From positions 1-10,079 of the forward strand of contig JAFGIT010000236.1 of NCBI GenBank assembly GCA_016929465.1: a stretch of DNA of 10,079 bases. The letters are read 5' to 3'. The notes under the pieces were generated by a model. The model searched no databases and was not told where the DNA came from. It saw only the letters and a list, made by a program, of their open reading frames with translations. Position numbers and translations under genes: made by a program. The DNA comes from Candidatus Coatesiibacteriota bacterium. GTDB taxonomy: Bacteria > B130-G9. Shown piece by piece: positions 1 to 7,005 of this stretch. Numbering within the stretch: the first letter of the stretch is position 1; the number at the start of each line of letters is the position of its first letter.

Positions 1-2720
1 ATGATACGTTGCCGAAGAGCTATCCGTTCATCAATGACATCATGACCGAGAAGGCGATCTCGGGACATATCACGGAGATATTCACCCTCTACGGGCGAGC
101 GGAGACGGTGCTAGTTCTCAATAATCTCAAGACGCTCGGATTCAAATACAGCACTCTATCCGGCGCCTCGATCTCGATCGGTGATATATGCATTCCAAAG
201 GAGAAGTACGAGATCGTGGACGATGCGGACAAGAAGGTCGGCAGGGTCATTTCCGATTTCGGCCGGGGCAGGATAACCGACGGTGAGAGGCACAACAAGA
301 CGATCGACATCTGGACGACCGCCAAGAATATGGTGTCGCGGAGCGTCATATCGACCTTAGCCTCCTCCAAGGTAGAGGGCGGTGGCATAGAATTCGGCGA
401 CGCGGGTGGATTCAATCCTGTTTATATGATGATGCACTCAGGAGCAAGGGGAAGCACGGAGCAGATACTTCAGCTCGCCGGGCTTCGCGGCCTCATGAGT
501 AAAACGTCGGGTGAGATCATAGAGGCTCCTATCAACGCGAACTTCCGTGAGGGGCTGACGGTGCTCGAATACTTCATATCGACTCACGGTGGTCGTAAGG
601 GACTTGCAGACACGGCTCTCAAGACCTCCAATGCTGGCTATCTAACCAGAATCCTGGTCGATGTCGCGCAGGAGGCGATCATAACGCAGGAGGACTGCGG
701 CACGATTCGAGGCCTGACGATGACTGCCCTCTATGAGGGCATGACCGAAATAGCACCGCTCAGGGACAGAATTCTCGGCCGTGTTGCGCTCGAGGACGTT
801 ATCTCCTCGGACGGGAAGGTCATCGTCAACAGCAACGAGGAGATCAACGAGGTCAAGGCCAGGGAGATTGAGCAGGCGGGAATTCGCCAGGTCGCGATCC
901 GCTCTGTTCTCACCTGCGAGGCCCGAAATGGCGTGTGCGTGAGGTGCTACGGCCGTAATCTCGCCCGAGGCAGAATGGTCGAAATTGGAGAAGCGGTTGG
1001 GATTATCGCCGCGCAGTCAATCGGGGAGCCCGGTACTCAGCTGACGCTTCGTACCTTCCATATCGGAGGAACTGCAAGCACAACGGTTGAGGAGCATGTT
1101 ATCCAGGCCCGAGTCACGGGATTACTCAAATATGACAGCAAGCTGACCACAATCCGAAATAAGCATGGGGAGTGGGTCGTAACCTCGAGAAGGGGTGGCC
1201 CTATTTCCATCGTTGACAAGAAGGGCAAGACCATATCGAAGCACTTCGTCAACCACGGTGCGAACATCAAGGTCGAGGATGGCGGCCAGGTCAACGCCGG
1301 AGATGAGATAATCGAGTGGGATCCCTACGCTAAGGTCATTATGACGGAGCAAAAGGGCGTCGTGGAGCTCGCGGATATAATTCCGGGCGTTACCTTGAGC
1401 GAGGAATTCCACGCGGTAAGCGGTATGTCGATCCGCGCGATAATAAGCGAGGAGATCAGCGATTTAACGAAGAAGGCCACTCAGGATAAGGCGGCAGGCA
1501 AGAAGGAGGAGAAGATTCTCAATCCACGAGTCATAATTAGAGATGAGGCGGGGTACATTCTTGCGGACTATCAGCTGCCGGTGGGCGCTCATTTGATAGT
1601 TGACGATGGCGACCTGGTCGAGCCCGGTGATGCACTCGCGAAGCTGTACAAGGAGCTGAGCAAGACGAAGGACATCACGGGTGGTCTTCCGAGGGTCGTC
1701 GAGCTCTTTCAGGCGAGAAAGCCGAAGGAGAAAGCCGTCATTGCAAAGAACCGCGGTAGGGTCAAGTATGGCAAGACCACAAGACGTTTCTTCGAGGTCC
1801 TGGTTCAGTCGGACCTGGTCAAGGTGGTCGAGTCCGGCGATTCGGACCTTGCTCCGGGTTCTTACATAGAGGACGATGCCTTTGCCGTGATCTGTAGGGA
1901 TTTGACGAACCAGAAGAAGAAGCCGCCCACGTGTGAGCGTGAGGAGGAGAAATATTACATCCCACGCGGTAAGCACATTATCGTTCTCGATGGTGACGTG
2001 GTCGAGGCCGGGGAGCCGCTGATGGAAGGCTCGCCTGACCCACAGGACATTCTGGAGGCATTGGGTGAAGAAGAGCTCCAGAGGTTCCTCGTCAACGAGA
2101 TCCAGGAGGTTTATCGCCTTCAGGGAATCAACATCAATGACAAGCATATAGCTTTGATTATACGTCAGATGCTGCGTCGGTCTGTCGTGATCGATCCGGG
2201 CGATACGAGATTCTTGCCCGAGCAGCACGTTGACAACTTCGCGAAGCTCGAAGAAAACCGCCGCATCCAGAGATACATGAGGATAATCAGGGTCGGTGAC
2301 AGCCGATTCAAATATCATCAGCTTGTCACTACAGAGGATCTCGAGGCGGAGAATAGGGTCCTCGAGGGCCGTAACGCCCGACCAGCGGTTGGGCATCCAG
2401 CTCAGCCCGCAAAGAGCAAGCCTCTGCTTCTGGGTATAACGAAGTCCTCCCTCAGCACTGATAGTTTCATCTCCGCGGCATCCTTCCAGGATACCACGCG
2501 AGTGCTTGCGGGCGCAGGAGTAGCCGGCGCTGTTGACTACTTGCGCGGCCCGAAGGAGAACGTGATTGTAGGCCGGTTGATCCCGGCGGGGACGGGAGCG
2601 ACGGAGCATGCGGTCGAGCCGAAACTGAACATCGACATGTCCGAGCTGCTCGAGGCTGAGGAAGGAGACAGCGCGACCGCGGAGGCTAGTGAATTTTCTT
2701 TGGGTGATATCGAGAGTTAA
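1..2720 (+). CDS. rpoC: DNA-directed RNA polymerase subunit beta' (5'-truncated by window edge)
   Basis: C-terminal ~906 residues of the RNA polymerase beta' subunit; the reading frame enters at base 3 and the NADFDGD active-site motif lies upstream of the window. Visible in order: the [10 protein letters not shown] segment and bridge helix (about 430-670, including [18 protein letters not shown]); four zinc-type cysteines (codons at 696, 915, 936, 945); and the trigger loop [13 protein letters not shown] (1032-1067), where Leu replaces the Met932 of E. coli and His936 is kept. An insertion of about 185 residues (roughly 1071-1670, SI3 type) follows before [10 protein letters not shown]. The C-terminal core has [19 protein letters not shown] (2094-2150), [15 protein letters not shown] and [14 protein letters not shown], then an acidic tail. 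Extra segments relative to E. coli lie at about 1806-1950 and 2250-2395. The gene ends with tandem in-frame TAA TAA, 24 bases before rpsL, so the two are probably co-transcribed. The family call is certain. Confidence 0.98.
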   Translation, partial: DTLPKSYPFINDIMTEKAISGHITEIFTLYGRAETVLVLNNLKTLGFKYSTLSGASISIGDICIPKEKYEIVDDADKKVGRVISDFGRGRITDGERHNKTIDIWTTAKNMVSRSVISTLASSKVEGGGIEFGDAGGFNPVYMMMHSGARGSTEQILQLAGLRGLMSKTSGEIIEAPINANFREGLTVLEYFISTHGGRKGLADTALKTSNAGYLTRILVDVAQEAIITQEDCGTIRGLTMTALYEGMTEIAPLRDRILGRVALEDVISSDGKVIVNSNEEINEVKAREIEQAGIRQVAIRSVLTCEARNGVCVRCYGRNLARGRMVEIGEAVGIIAAQSIGEPGTQLTLRTFHIGGTASTTVEEHVIQARVTGLLKYDSKLTTIRNKHGEWVVTSRRGGPISIVDKKGKTISKHFVNHGANIKVEDGGQVNAGDEIIEWDPYAKVIMTEQKGVVELADIIPGVTLSEEFHAVSGMSIRAIISEEISDLTKKATQDKAAGKKEEKILNPRVIIRDEAGYILADYQLPVGAHLIVDDGDLVEPGDALAKLYKELSKTKDITGGLPRVVELFQARKPKEKAVIAKNRGRVKYGKTTRRFFEVLVQSDLVKVVESGDSDLAPGSYIEDDAFAVICRDLTNQKKKPPTCEREEEKYYIPRGKHIIVLDGDVVEAGEPLMEGSPDPQDILEALGEEELQRFLVNEIQEVYRLQGININDKHIALIIRQMLRRSVVIDPGDTRFLPEQHVDNFAKLEENRRIQRYMRIIRVGDSRFKYHQLVTTEDLEAENRVLEGRNARPAVGHPAQPAKSKPLLLGITKSSLSTDSFISAASFQDTTRVLAGAGVAGAVDYLRGPKENVIVGRLIPAGTGATEHAVEPKLNIDMSELLEAEEGDSATAEASEFSLGDIES

Positions 2721-2733
2721 TAAGTCCGCATAC

Positions 2734-2738
2734 GGAGG
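2734..2738 (+). promoter_or_regulatory. Shine-Dalgarno site of rpsL
   Basis: GGAGG lies 6 bases before the TTG at 2745. This strong site fixes the UUG start, and the encoded protein then begins MPTINQL as expected for S12. Confidence 0.85.
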
Positions 2739-2744
2739 GTCATT

Positions 2745-3125
2745 TTGCCGACAATTAATCAGCTTGTAAGACATGGTAGAAAGCGAATCAAAAAGAAGAG
2801 CGATAGCCCGGCATTGGGCGGGGCTGCTCAAAAGCGAGGCGTTTGCCTTCGCGTTACGGTCGCTACTCCCAAGAAGCCGAACTCTGCGCTAAGAAAGGTC
2901 TGCAGGGTCCGTCTAACCAACGGCATGGAGACCAACGCATATATTCCAGGTGTTGGCCACAATTTGCAGGAGCACTCGGTTGTCCTCATAAGAGGCGGTC
3001 GTGTAAAGGATCTGCCTGGCGTGCGCTATCACGTAATCAGAGGCACGCTTGATTCAGCAGGCGTTGAAAATAGAAAGAGAAGTAGAAGTAAATACGGGGC
3101 AAGGCGTCCCAAGAGCCCGAAATAG
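2745..3125 (+). CDS. rpsL: 30S ribosomal protein S12
   Basis: S12, a decoding-centre protein of the 30S subunit that monitors codon-anticodon pairing. The product has 126 residues, close to the usual 123-125. It starts at a TTG with [13 protein letters not shown], the canonical N-terminus, behind a GGAGG site. The conserved loop [12 protein letters not shown] (residues 41-52) and [14 protein letters not shown] (83-96) are intact. Lys43, Lys88 and Pro91 are wild-type, so there are no classical streptomycin-resistance changes. Asp89, the residue methylthiolated by RimO in E. coli, is present. The C-terminus is basic ([17 protein letters not shown]). It follows rpoC by 24 bases and ends in TAG. 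A small hairpin in the 60-base gap to rpsG might matter for regulation, since in E. coli S7 controls the str operon from the rpsL-rpsG junction; here that is inference. Confidence 0.98.
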   Translation: MPTINQLVRHGRKRIKKKSDSPALGGAAQKRGVCLRVTVATPKKPNSALRKVCRVRLTNGMETNAYIPGVGHNLQEHSVVLIRGGRVKDLPGVRYHVIRGTLDSAGVENRKRSRSKYGARRPKSPK

Positions 3126-3127
3126 TC

Positions 3128-3147
3128 AGGGGAATTTTGAAACCCCT
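3128..3147 (+). promoter_or_regulatory. Small GGGG/CCCC hairpin between rpsL and rpsG
   Basis: AGGGG (3128-3132) can pair with CCCCT (3143-3147) around a 10-base loop, followed by TTTCGG and an AT-rich run. It starts three bases after the rpsL stop. It is too short and too weakly followed by T to be called a terminator. By position it could be an S7 translational-control site as in the E. coli str mRNA, but no S7-binding consensus is recognised. Confidence 0.3.
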
Positions 3148-3185
3148 TTCGGTTTATTATGTTGTAGTCTGAGAGAAAGATCAGA

Positions 3186-3659
3186 ATGCCAAGACGAAGA
3201 AAAATATTGCGGCAGGTTCTTGCCAAGGACCCAATCTACCATGATGTCTTTGTGACCAAGCTCGTTCACTCTGTCATGCAGGGTGGAAAGAAGAGCCTCG
3301 CCGAGCGGATCATTTATGACGCTTTGGAGACAGTAAAGAAACGCTCGGAGAGCGGAGACCCGATGGAGGTTCTCCGAATGGCCATGGAGAATACGAAGCC
3401 AGTCCTCGAGGTTAAGTCAAGGAGAGTTGGCGGTGCGACCTATCAGGTGCCTGTAGAGGTTAGGCCCCATCGCCAGACAGCACTTTGTGTTAGGTGGTTG
3501 ATTGGCTTCGCAAAGAAGCGAGATGGCAAGTCGATGCAGGACAAACTGGCAGCGGAGATACTGGACGCGAGCCAGAATAGGGGAGGCGCTGTTAAGCGCC
3601 GGGAAGACATGCAGAAGATGGCGGAGGCCAATAAGGCATTCGTCCATTACAGGTGGTAG
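3186..3659 (+). CDS. rpsG: 30S ribosomal protein S7
   Basis: S7 is a primary 16S rRNA-binding protein that nucleates assembly of the 30S head and lines the E site. The 157 residues match the usual 155-157. It begins MPRRRKI and ends AEANKAFVHYRW, both hallmark termini. The core VKSRRVGGATYQVPVEVRPHRQTAL (split here as residues 77-90 and 91-100) and the KSMQDKLAAEI helix (115-125) are intact. The ATG start has only a weak purine-rich site upstream (AGAAAGA, about 5 bases before). It sits between rpsL and fusA in the standard str order and ends in TAG. In E. coli S7 is the autogenous repressor of this operon; whether that holds here cannot be told from the sequence. Confidence 0.98.
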   Translation: MPRRRKILRQVLAKDPIYHDVFVTKLVHSVMQGGKKSLAERIIYDALETVKKRSESGDPMEVLRMAMENTKPVLEVKSRRVGGATYQVPVEVRPHRQTALCVRWLIGFAKKRDGKSMQDKLAAEILDASQNRGGAVKRREDMQKMAEANKAFVHYRW

Positions 3660-3700
3660 GCGCGTAGCGGCGTCTCATCTGTAGTATCAGTCTGACAATC

Positions 3701-3713
3701 CTCGATACGCGAG
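3701..3713 (+). repeat. Short inverted repeat in the rpsG-fusA gap
   Basis: CTCG (3701-3704) and CGAG (3710-3713) can form a 4-bp stem with a 5-base loop. It lies 9 bases upstream of the larger terminator-like hairpin. It is weak alone and is listed because the two could be alternative or tandem structures of one leader. Confidence 0.25.
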
Positions 3714-3722
3714 TAACAGGTT

Positions 3723-3758
3723 CAACGGGTAAGTGTCATTCTTGCCCGTTGGCGTTTT
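3723..3758 (+). terminator. Terminator-like hairpin between rpsG and fusA (possible attenuator)
   Basis: CAACGGGTAAG (3723-3733) pairs with CTTGCCCGTTG (3741-3751): 11 base pairs including one G-T wobble, with a 7-base loop. Three bases (GCG) and then TTTT (3755-3758) and an AT-rich stretch follow. This is the strongest RNA structure seen in any intergenic part of the window. The T run is short and slightly displaced, so termination may be partial. That would lower fusA relative to rpsL-rpsG or allow attenuation. A role as a protein-binding control site is equally possible. Confidence 0.5.
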
Positions 3759-3797
3759 ATTAATAACTGATGGTTTTTGAGCTAATAACATAAGAAT

Positions 3798-5873
3798 ATG
3801 GCGAGAAAACATCCTCTTCATAAGACTCGGAATATAGGTCTGATGGCCCATATAGACGCCGGAAAGACGACCACGACCGAGAGGATTCTCTACTATACAG
3901 GGACCTCTCATCGCATGGGCGAGGTCGATTCCGGCAACACAGTTATGGACTGGATGGAACTCGAGCAGGAGCGCGGAATTACAATCACCTCCGCTGCCAC
4001 AACATGTTTCTGGCGAGATTTTCGGATCAATGTAATCGACACGCCGGGGCACGTGGATTTCACGGCAGAGGTTGAAAGAAGCCTCAGAGTCCTGGACGGC
4101 GTAATTGTAATCATCTGCGCCGTCGGAAGGGTGCAGCCACAGTCCGAGACAGTCTGGCGACAGGCTGACAAATATGGCGTGCCGCGACTCGTCTTCGTAA
4201 ATAAAATGGACCGGATGGGCGCCGACTATGACGCGGCAGTTGCCGGGATCGAGCGTACTTTTAGATGTGTTGCTGCTCCCGTCACAATACCTATCGGTGC
4301 TGAAGCAGAATTCTCCGGAATCATAGATCTCGTCGAGGAGGAGGCTCTCTTCTTCGATGACCTGACATTCGGAGCGGCGGTGAGAAGAGCCCCGATCCCG
4401 GAAGAGCTCCTTCCGAGTGTGGCCAAATACAGAGAGAGACTGATCGAAGCTCTGAGTGAGGTCGATGAGACCATTCTCGACAGTTTCTCAAACTCAGCGC
4501 CCACATTGAAGAACGAGATAAGACTTCTGCTCAGGCGCGGGACAGTCGAGAATAAGATCGTTCCGGTTTTGTGCGGCTCGGCGTTCAAGAACAAGGGCGT
4601 TCAGCTGCTGCTCGATTCGATCTGCGATTATCTTCCTTCCCCGATAGACGTGCCTCCTGCAAAGGGTCTCGATCCGGTTACCGGAGTCCCCATGGAGCGC
4701 CTACCGAAGGATGCGGAGCCGTTCTGTGGCTTCATATTCAAGATAATCGCTGATCCGAGAGTGGGCACTCTTGCTTTCTGCAGGGTCTATTCAGGGAAGC
4801 TCTCGGCGGGGTCCTATGTGCTCAATGCGGGGAAGGAGTGCCGGGAGCGAGTGTCGAGACTGCTCAAGATTCACGCGAACAAGTACGAAGACGTCGCAAA
4901 CGTATATGCCGGAGACATCACCGCGATAGTCGGGGCGAAGAAAGTCGCTACCGGGGACACGATTTGCGATGAGACAGCACCGATTCTCTTGGAGCAGATT
5001 ACATTCCCTGAGCCGGTCGTATCGGTCAGCGTAGAGCCCAAGACGATACGGGACAAGGAGAAGCTAAGCAGCTCCTTGAGGACGCTGGCGCTCGAAGACC
5101 CGACTTTCAAGATTGCGTATAACTCCGAGACCGGCGAGACGATTATCTCTGGAATGGGTGAGTTACATATAGAGATTGTGCTTGATCGGTTGGTACGGGA
5201 ATATAATATAGATGCTAATATAGGCCGGCCCAGAGTGAGCTATCGGGAGACGGTAACGAAGAAGGTCAGGGCTGAGGGCAAGATTCAACGGCAGACGGGC
5301 GGCCGAGGGCAATTTGCGCACATTTGGCTCGAGGTTGAGCCCGGCGAGCCGGGCTCGGGCGTACGATTCGAAGATAAAACAGTTGGGGGTGTAATCCCTA
5401 GGCAATTCGTCCCAGCAGTAGAGCGGGGCGTACTGAGTGCAACTCAGGAAGGTGTGCTGGCGGGTTATCCCTTGATTGACATAAATGTTGCGCTTGTGGA
5501 TGGGGCATTCCACAGTGTGGATTCATCCGAGATAGCATTCACTCAAGCGGGGAAGCAGGGATTGCAGAATGCCGTGAATGCGGCTGATCCAGTCCTTCTT
5601 GAGCCGATTTTCGATCTCGAGATAACCTTGCCGCCGGATTCCGTCGGCGAGGTCACGGGGAATCTCCAGGGCAGGCGAGGCAAGGTTTGGAGTATATCAT
5701 CAGTAAACGGTGTAGAGACTGTCAAGGCAGAAGTCCCATTGGCCAATATGTTCGGCTATGCGACGGCTTTGAGGTCTTTCACAAAGGGGCGTGGCAACTA
5801 CACGATGCAGTTCGACCGCTATCAAATGGTGCCGCGTTCAGTGCAGGAGGAGATTCTGAAGAGCTGCCGATAA
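3798..5873 (+). CDS. fusA: Elongation factor G (EF-G)
   Basis: EF-G is the ribosomal translocase GTPase; it moves tRNA-mRNA after peptide transfer and helps ribosome recycling. The 691 residues match the usual 690-705. GTPase motifs: G1 AHIDAGKT (17-24), switch I ending RGITITSAATT, G3 DTPGH (81-85), G4 NKMD (135-138), G5 GSAF (260-263). Domain II follows (PFCGFIFKIIADPRVGTL), then domain III with GMGELH (452-457). Domain IV has TGGRGQ (500-505) and HSVDSSE (572-578) at its tip, and domain V begins near FGYATALRS (652). Oddity: residue 111 is Arg (codon 4128-4130) in AVGRVQPQSE, where translational GTPases nearly always have Gly. No Shine-Dalgarno site precedes the ATG; the upstream 40 bases are AT-rich and follow a terminator-like hairpin. 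No tuf follows. It ends in TAA. Confidence 0.98.
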   Translation: MARKHPLHKTRNIGLMAHIDAGKTTTTERILYYTGTSHRMGEVDSGNTVMDWMELEQERGITITSAATTCFWRDFRINVIDTPGHVDFTAEVERSLRVLDGVIVIICAVGRVQPQSETVWRQADKYGVPRLVFVNKMDRMGADYDAAVAGIERTFRCVAAPVTIPIGAEAEFSGIIDLVEEEALFFDDLTFGAAVRRAPIPEELLPSVAKYRERLIEALSEVDETILDSFSNSAPTLKNEIRLLLRRGTVENKIVPVLCGSAFKNKGVQLLLDSICDYLPSPIDVPPAKGLDPVTGVPMERLPKDAEPFCGFIFKIIADPRVGTLAFCRVYSGKLSAGSYVLNAGKECRERVSRLLKIHANKYEDVANVYAGDITAIVGAKKVATGDTICDETAPILLEQITFPEPVVSVSVEPKTIRDKEKLSSSLRTLALEDPTFKIAYNSETGETIISGMGELHIEIVLDRLVREYNIDANIGRPRVSYRETVTKKVRAEGKIQRQTGGRGQFAHIWLEVEPGEPGSGVRFEDKTVGGVIPRQFVPAVERGVLSATQEGVLAGYPLIDINVALVDGAFHSVDSSEIAFTQAGKQGLQNAVNAADPVLLEPIFDLEITLPPDSVGEVTGNLQGRRGKVWSISSVNGVETVKAEVPLANMFGYATALRSFTKGRGNYTMQFDRYQMVPRSVQEEILKSCR
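5337..5356 (+). repeat. Perfect GC-rich palindrome inside fusA
   Basis: GAGCCCGGC (5337-5345), two bases, then GCCGGGCTC (5348-5356): a perfect 9+2+9 inverted repeat. In mRNA it could form an 8-bp stem with a CGAG tetraloop. It encodes EPGEPGS in EF-G domain IV, where EPxEPG is common in the family, so it may be a codon-choice accident. Confidence 0.6.
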
Positions 5874-5918
5874 AAATGGTAAATTGAGAATTGCCGGGAC
5901 ATTTCTTGGATTTAAGTG

Positions 5919-5946
5919 TTGACAGAGTGATTCTGGGAAATATACT
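5919..5946 (+). promoter_or_regulatory. Sigma70-type promoter of the S10 ribosomal protein cluster
   Basis: A perfect -35 box TTGACA (5919-5924), a 16-base spacer and a near-perfect -10 box TATACT (5941-5946). The predicted start is near 5952-5954, giving an untranslated leader of about 60 bases before rpsJ. The discriminator after the -10 box is GC-rich (TGGCGG), as in stringently controlled rRNA and ribosomal-protein promoters of E. coli. It lies in the only gap between the fusA and rpsJ clusters, so it can drive rpsJ onward independently of str transcription. Confidence 0.82.
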
Positions 5947-6014
5947 TGGCGGTTCCGCTTCTTGGGTCGGAGTCTCTCCTTCGCAGGTGTCTCAATCAGG
6001 AAATTGAAAGCGTT

Positions 6015-6329
6015 ATGGAAACAGAGAAGATAAGGGTTAAGCTTCGCGGATTTGATCAGCGGCTCCTTGATGAAACGAGCCGTAAGATCACCGACAGCGT
6101 CAGGCGAGCGGGTGGGCGCGTAATGGGGCCTATCCCTCTGCCAACTGAACGGAACAGGTTTACAGTTCTGCGCTCGCCTCACGTTGACAAGAAGTCACGC
6201 GAGCAGTTCGAGATACGAACACACAAAAGGTTGATAGAGATAGTTGAACCCTCCCAGCGCACTGTGAAGACGATCATGGATCTCAACCTTCACCTGCCTG
6301 CTGGTGTCGAAATCGAGGTTAAACTCTGA
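6015..6329 (+). CDS. rpsJ: 30S ribosomal protein S10
   Basis: S10 is a head protein of the 30S subunit; in E. coli it is also NusE, a partner of NusB in antitermination. The 104 residues match the usual 102-105. It begins [15 protein letters not shown] and carries GPIPLPT (38-44), SPHV (54-57) and FEIRTHKRL (65-73). I chose the ATG at 6015. A longer frame back to a TTG at 5946 would add 23 unconserved residues and start inside the -10 box. A possible AGGA (5998-6001) is 13 bases upstream, a little far. As first gene of the S10 cluster it has its own promoter. Its TGA stop overlaps the rplC ATG by one base, suggesting translational coupling. Confidence 0.97.
   Translation: METEKIRVKLRGFDQRLLDETSRKITDSVRRAGGRVMGPIPLPTERNRFTVLRSPHVDKKSREQFEIRTHKRLIEIVEPSQRTVKTIMDLNLHLPAGVEIEVKL
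6315..6319 (+). promoter_or_regulatory. Shine-Dalgarno site of rplC inside rpsJ
   Basis: GAGGT ends 9 bases before the rplC ATG at 6329 and lies within the last codons of rpsJ. It supports this start and the one-base overlap with the rpsJ stop. Confidence 0.7.
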
Positions 6330-6994
6330 TGGGTTCTCGAACAGCGGGCGTAATCGCCCAGAATATTGGGATGACTCAGATTTTTCTCGAGAGCGGAGAG
6401 GTTATTCCCGTCTCAGTGCTTCAGGTGGGCGACTGCCGAGTGGTCCAGGTAAAGAGCAAGGATGGCCCGGATGGCTACAATGCGGTTCAGATAGGGTTGG
6501 ATTCAAGAAAGAAATTCAAGAAGACCACGAAGCCGTTGAGAGGTCATCTGAGGCGGTCTGGTGTTGACGCGGTCGATTTCCTGCGAGAGTTTCGCGTTGA
6601 TGATGTTGCTGCATACGATGTTGGCCAGAAACTGGATGTAGGCCTATTCGAGGCCGGCGACTCGGTGAGGATCACCGGAACCAGCAAAGGTAGAGGATTC
6701 GCCGGTGTGGTCAGGCGTCATGGATTTAGTGGCGGCCCCAAGACACACGGTTCGCACTTCGGGCGAATACCGGGATCAATGGGTGCATCTGCAACTCCAT
6801 CGAGGGTTTTCAAGGGTAGGAAGCTCCCGGGACGAAAGGGCGGCGAGCAAGTGACGCTGAGCCGTGCAAAGATTGTGAAGGTTGTCAAAGAGAGAAATAC
6901 GATCTTGGTGAAGGGCGCGGTGCCTGGTGGTGTCGGCGGCCGGTACCTGCTGGTGTCAAGAGTTGGCGATGCCGAAAGAGGCAAGGATCAATAG
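6329..6994 (+). CDS. rplC: 50S ribosomal protein L3
   Basis: L3 binds 23S rRNA early in 50S assembly and sends an extended loop toward the peptidyl-transferase centre. The 221 residues are slightly longer than the usual 205-215. The N-terminal barrel begins GVIAQNIGMTQIF (7-19). The hallmark GTSKGRGFAG (117-126), GGPKTHGSHF (135-144) and GSMGASATPSRVFKG (149-163) are intact. The loop has Ala at the position of Gln150, the residue methylated by PrmB in E. coli, so that modification is not expected here. GASATP-type loops are common outside Proteobacteria. It overlaps rpsJ by one base and is followed 11 bases later by rplD. The stop is TAG. Confidence 0.98.
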   Translation: MGSRTAGVIAQNIGMTQIFLESGEVIPVSVLQVGDCRVVQVKSKDGPDGYNAVQIGLDSRKKFKKTTKPLRGHLRRSGVDAVDFLREFRVDDVAAYDVGQKLDVGLFEAGDSVRITGTSKGRGFAGVVRRHGFSGGPKTHGSHFGRIPGSMGASATPSRVFKGRKLPGRKGGEQVTLSRAKIVKVVKERNTILVKGAVPGGVGGRYLLVSRVGDAERGKDQ

Positions 6995-7005
6995 GTATAG
7001 CTGAA

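Noticed and set aside
1464-2831. 455-residue open frame on the minus strand opposite rpoC
   Set aside because: It lies fully antisense to a highly conserved gene and extends across the rpoC-rpsL junction. It shows no recognisable domain and is explained by the codon bias of rpoC.
2865-3030. Streptomycin-resistance alleles in S12
   Set aside because: Lys43, Lys88 and Pro91 are all wild-type.
3692-3719. Possible promoter CTGACA, 16 bases, TAACAG upstream of the rpsG-fusA hairpin
   Set aside because: The -10 match is only about half and the element would lie directly upstream of a terminator-like hairpin. Too weak to annotate.
5163-5513. Minus-strand open frames within fusA and other genes (for example 116 residues here)
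   Set aside because: They overlap conserved coding sequence on the other strand, lack ribosome-binding sites and have no recognisable content.
5946-6014. 23-residue N-terminal extension of S10 from a TTG at 5946
   Set aside because: The TTG overlaps the -10 box of the S10 promoter, the residues are not conserved in S10, and the ATG at 6015 gives the standard length.
6773-6820. Absence of the PrmB-methylated Gln in the L3 loop as a novelty
   Set aside because: Ala-Ser-Ala-Thr-Pro type loops are common in L3 outside Proteobacteria.
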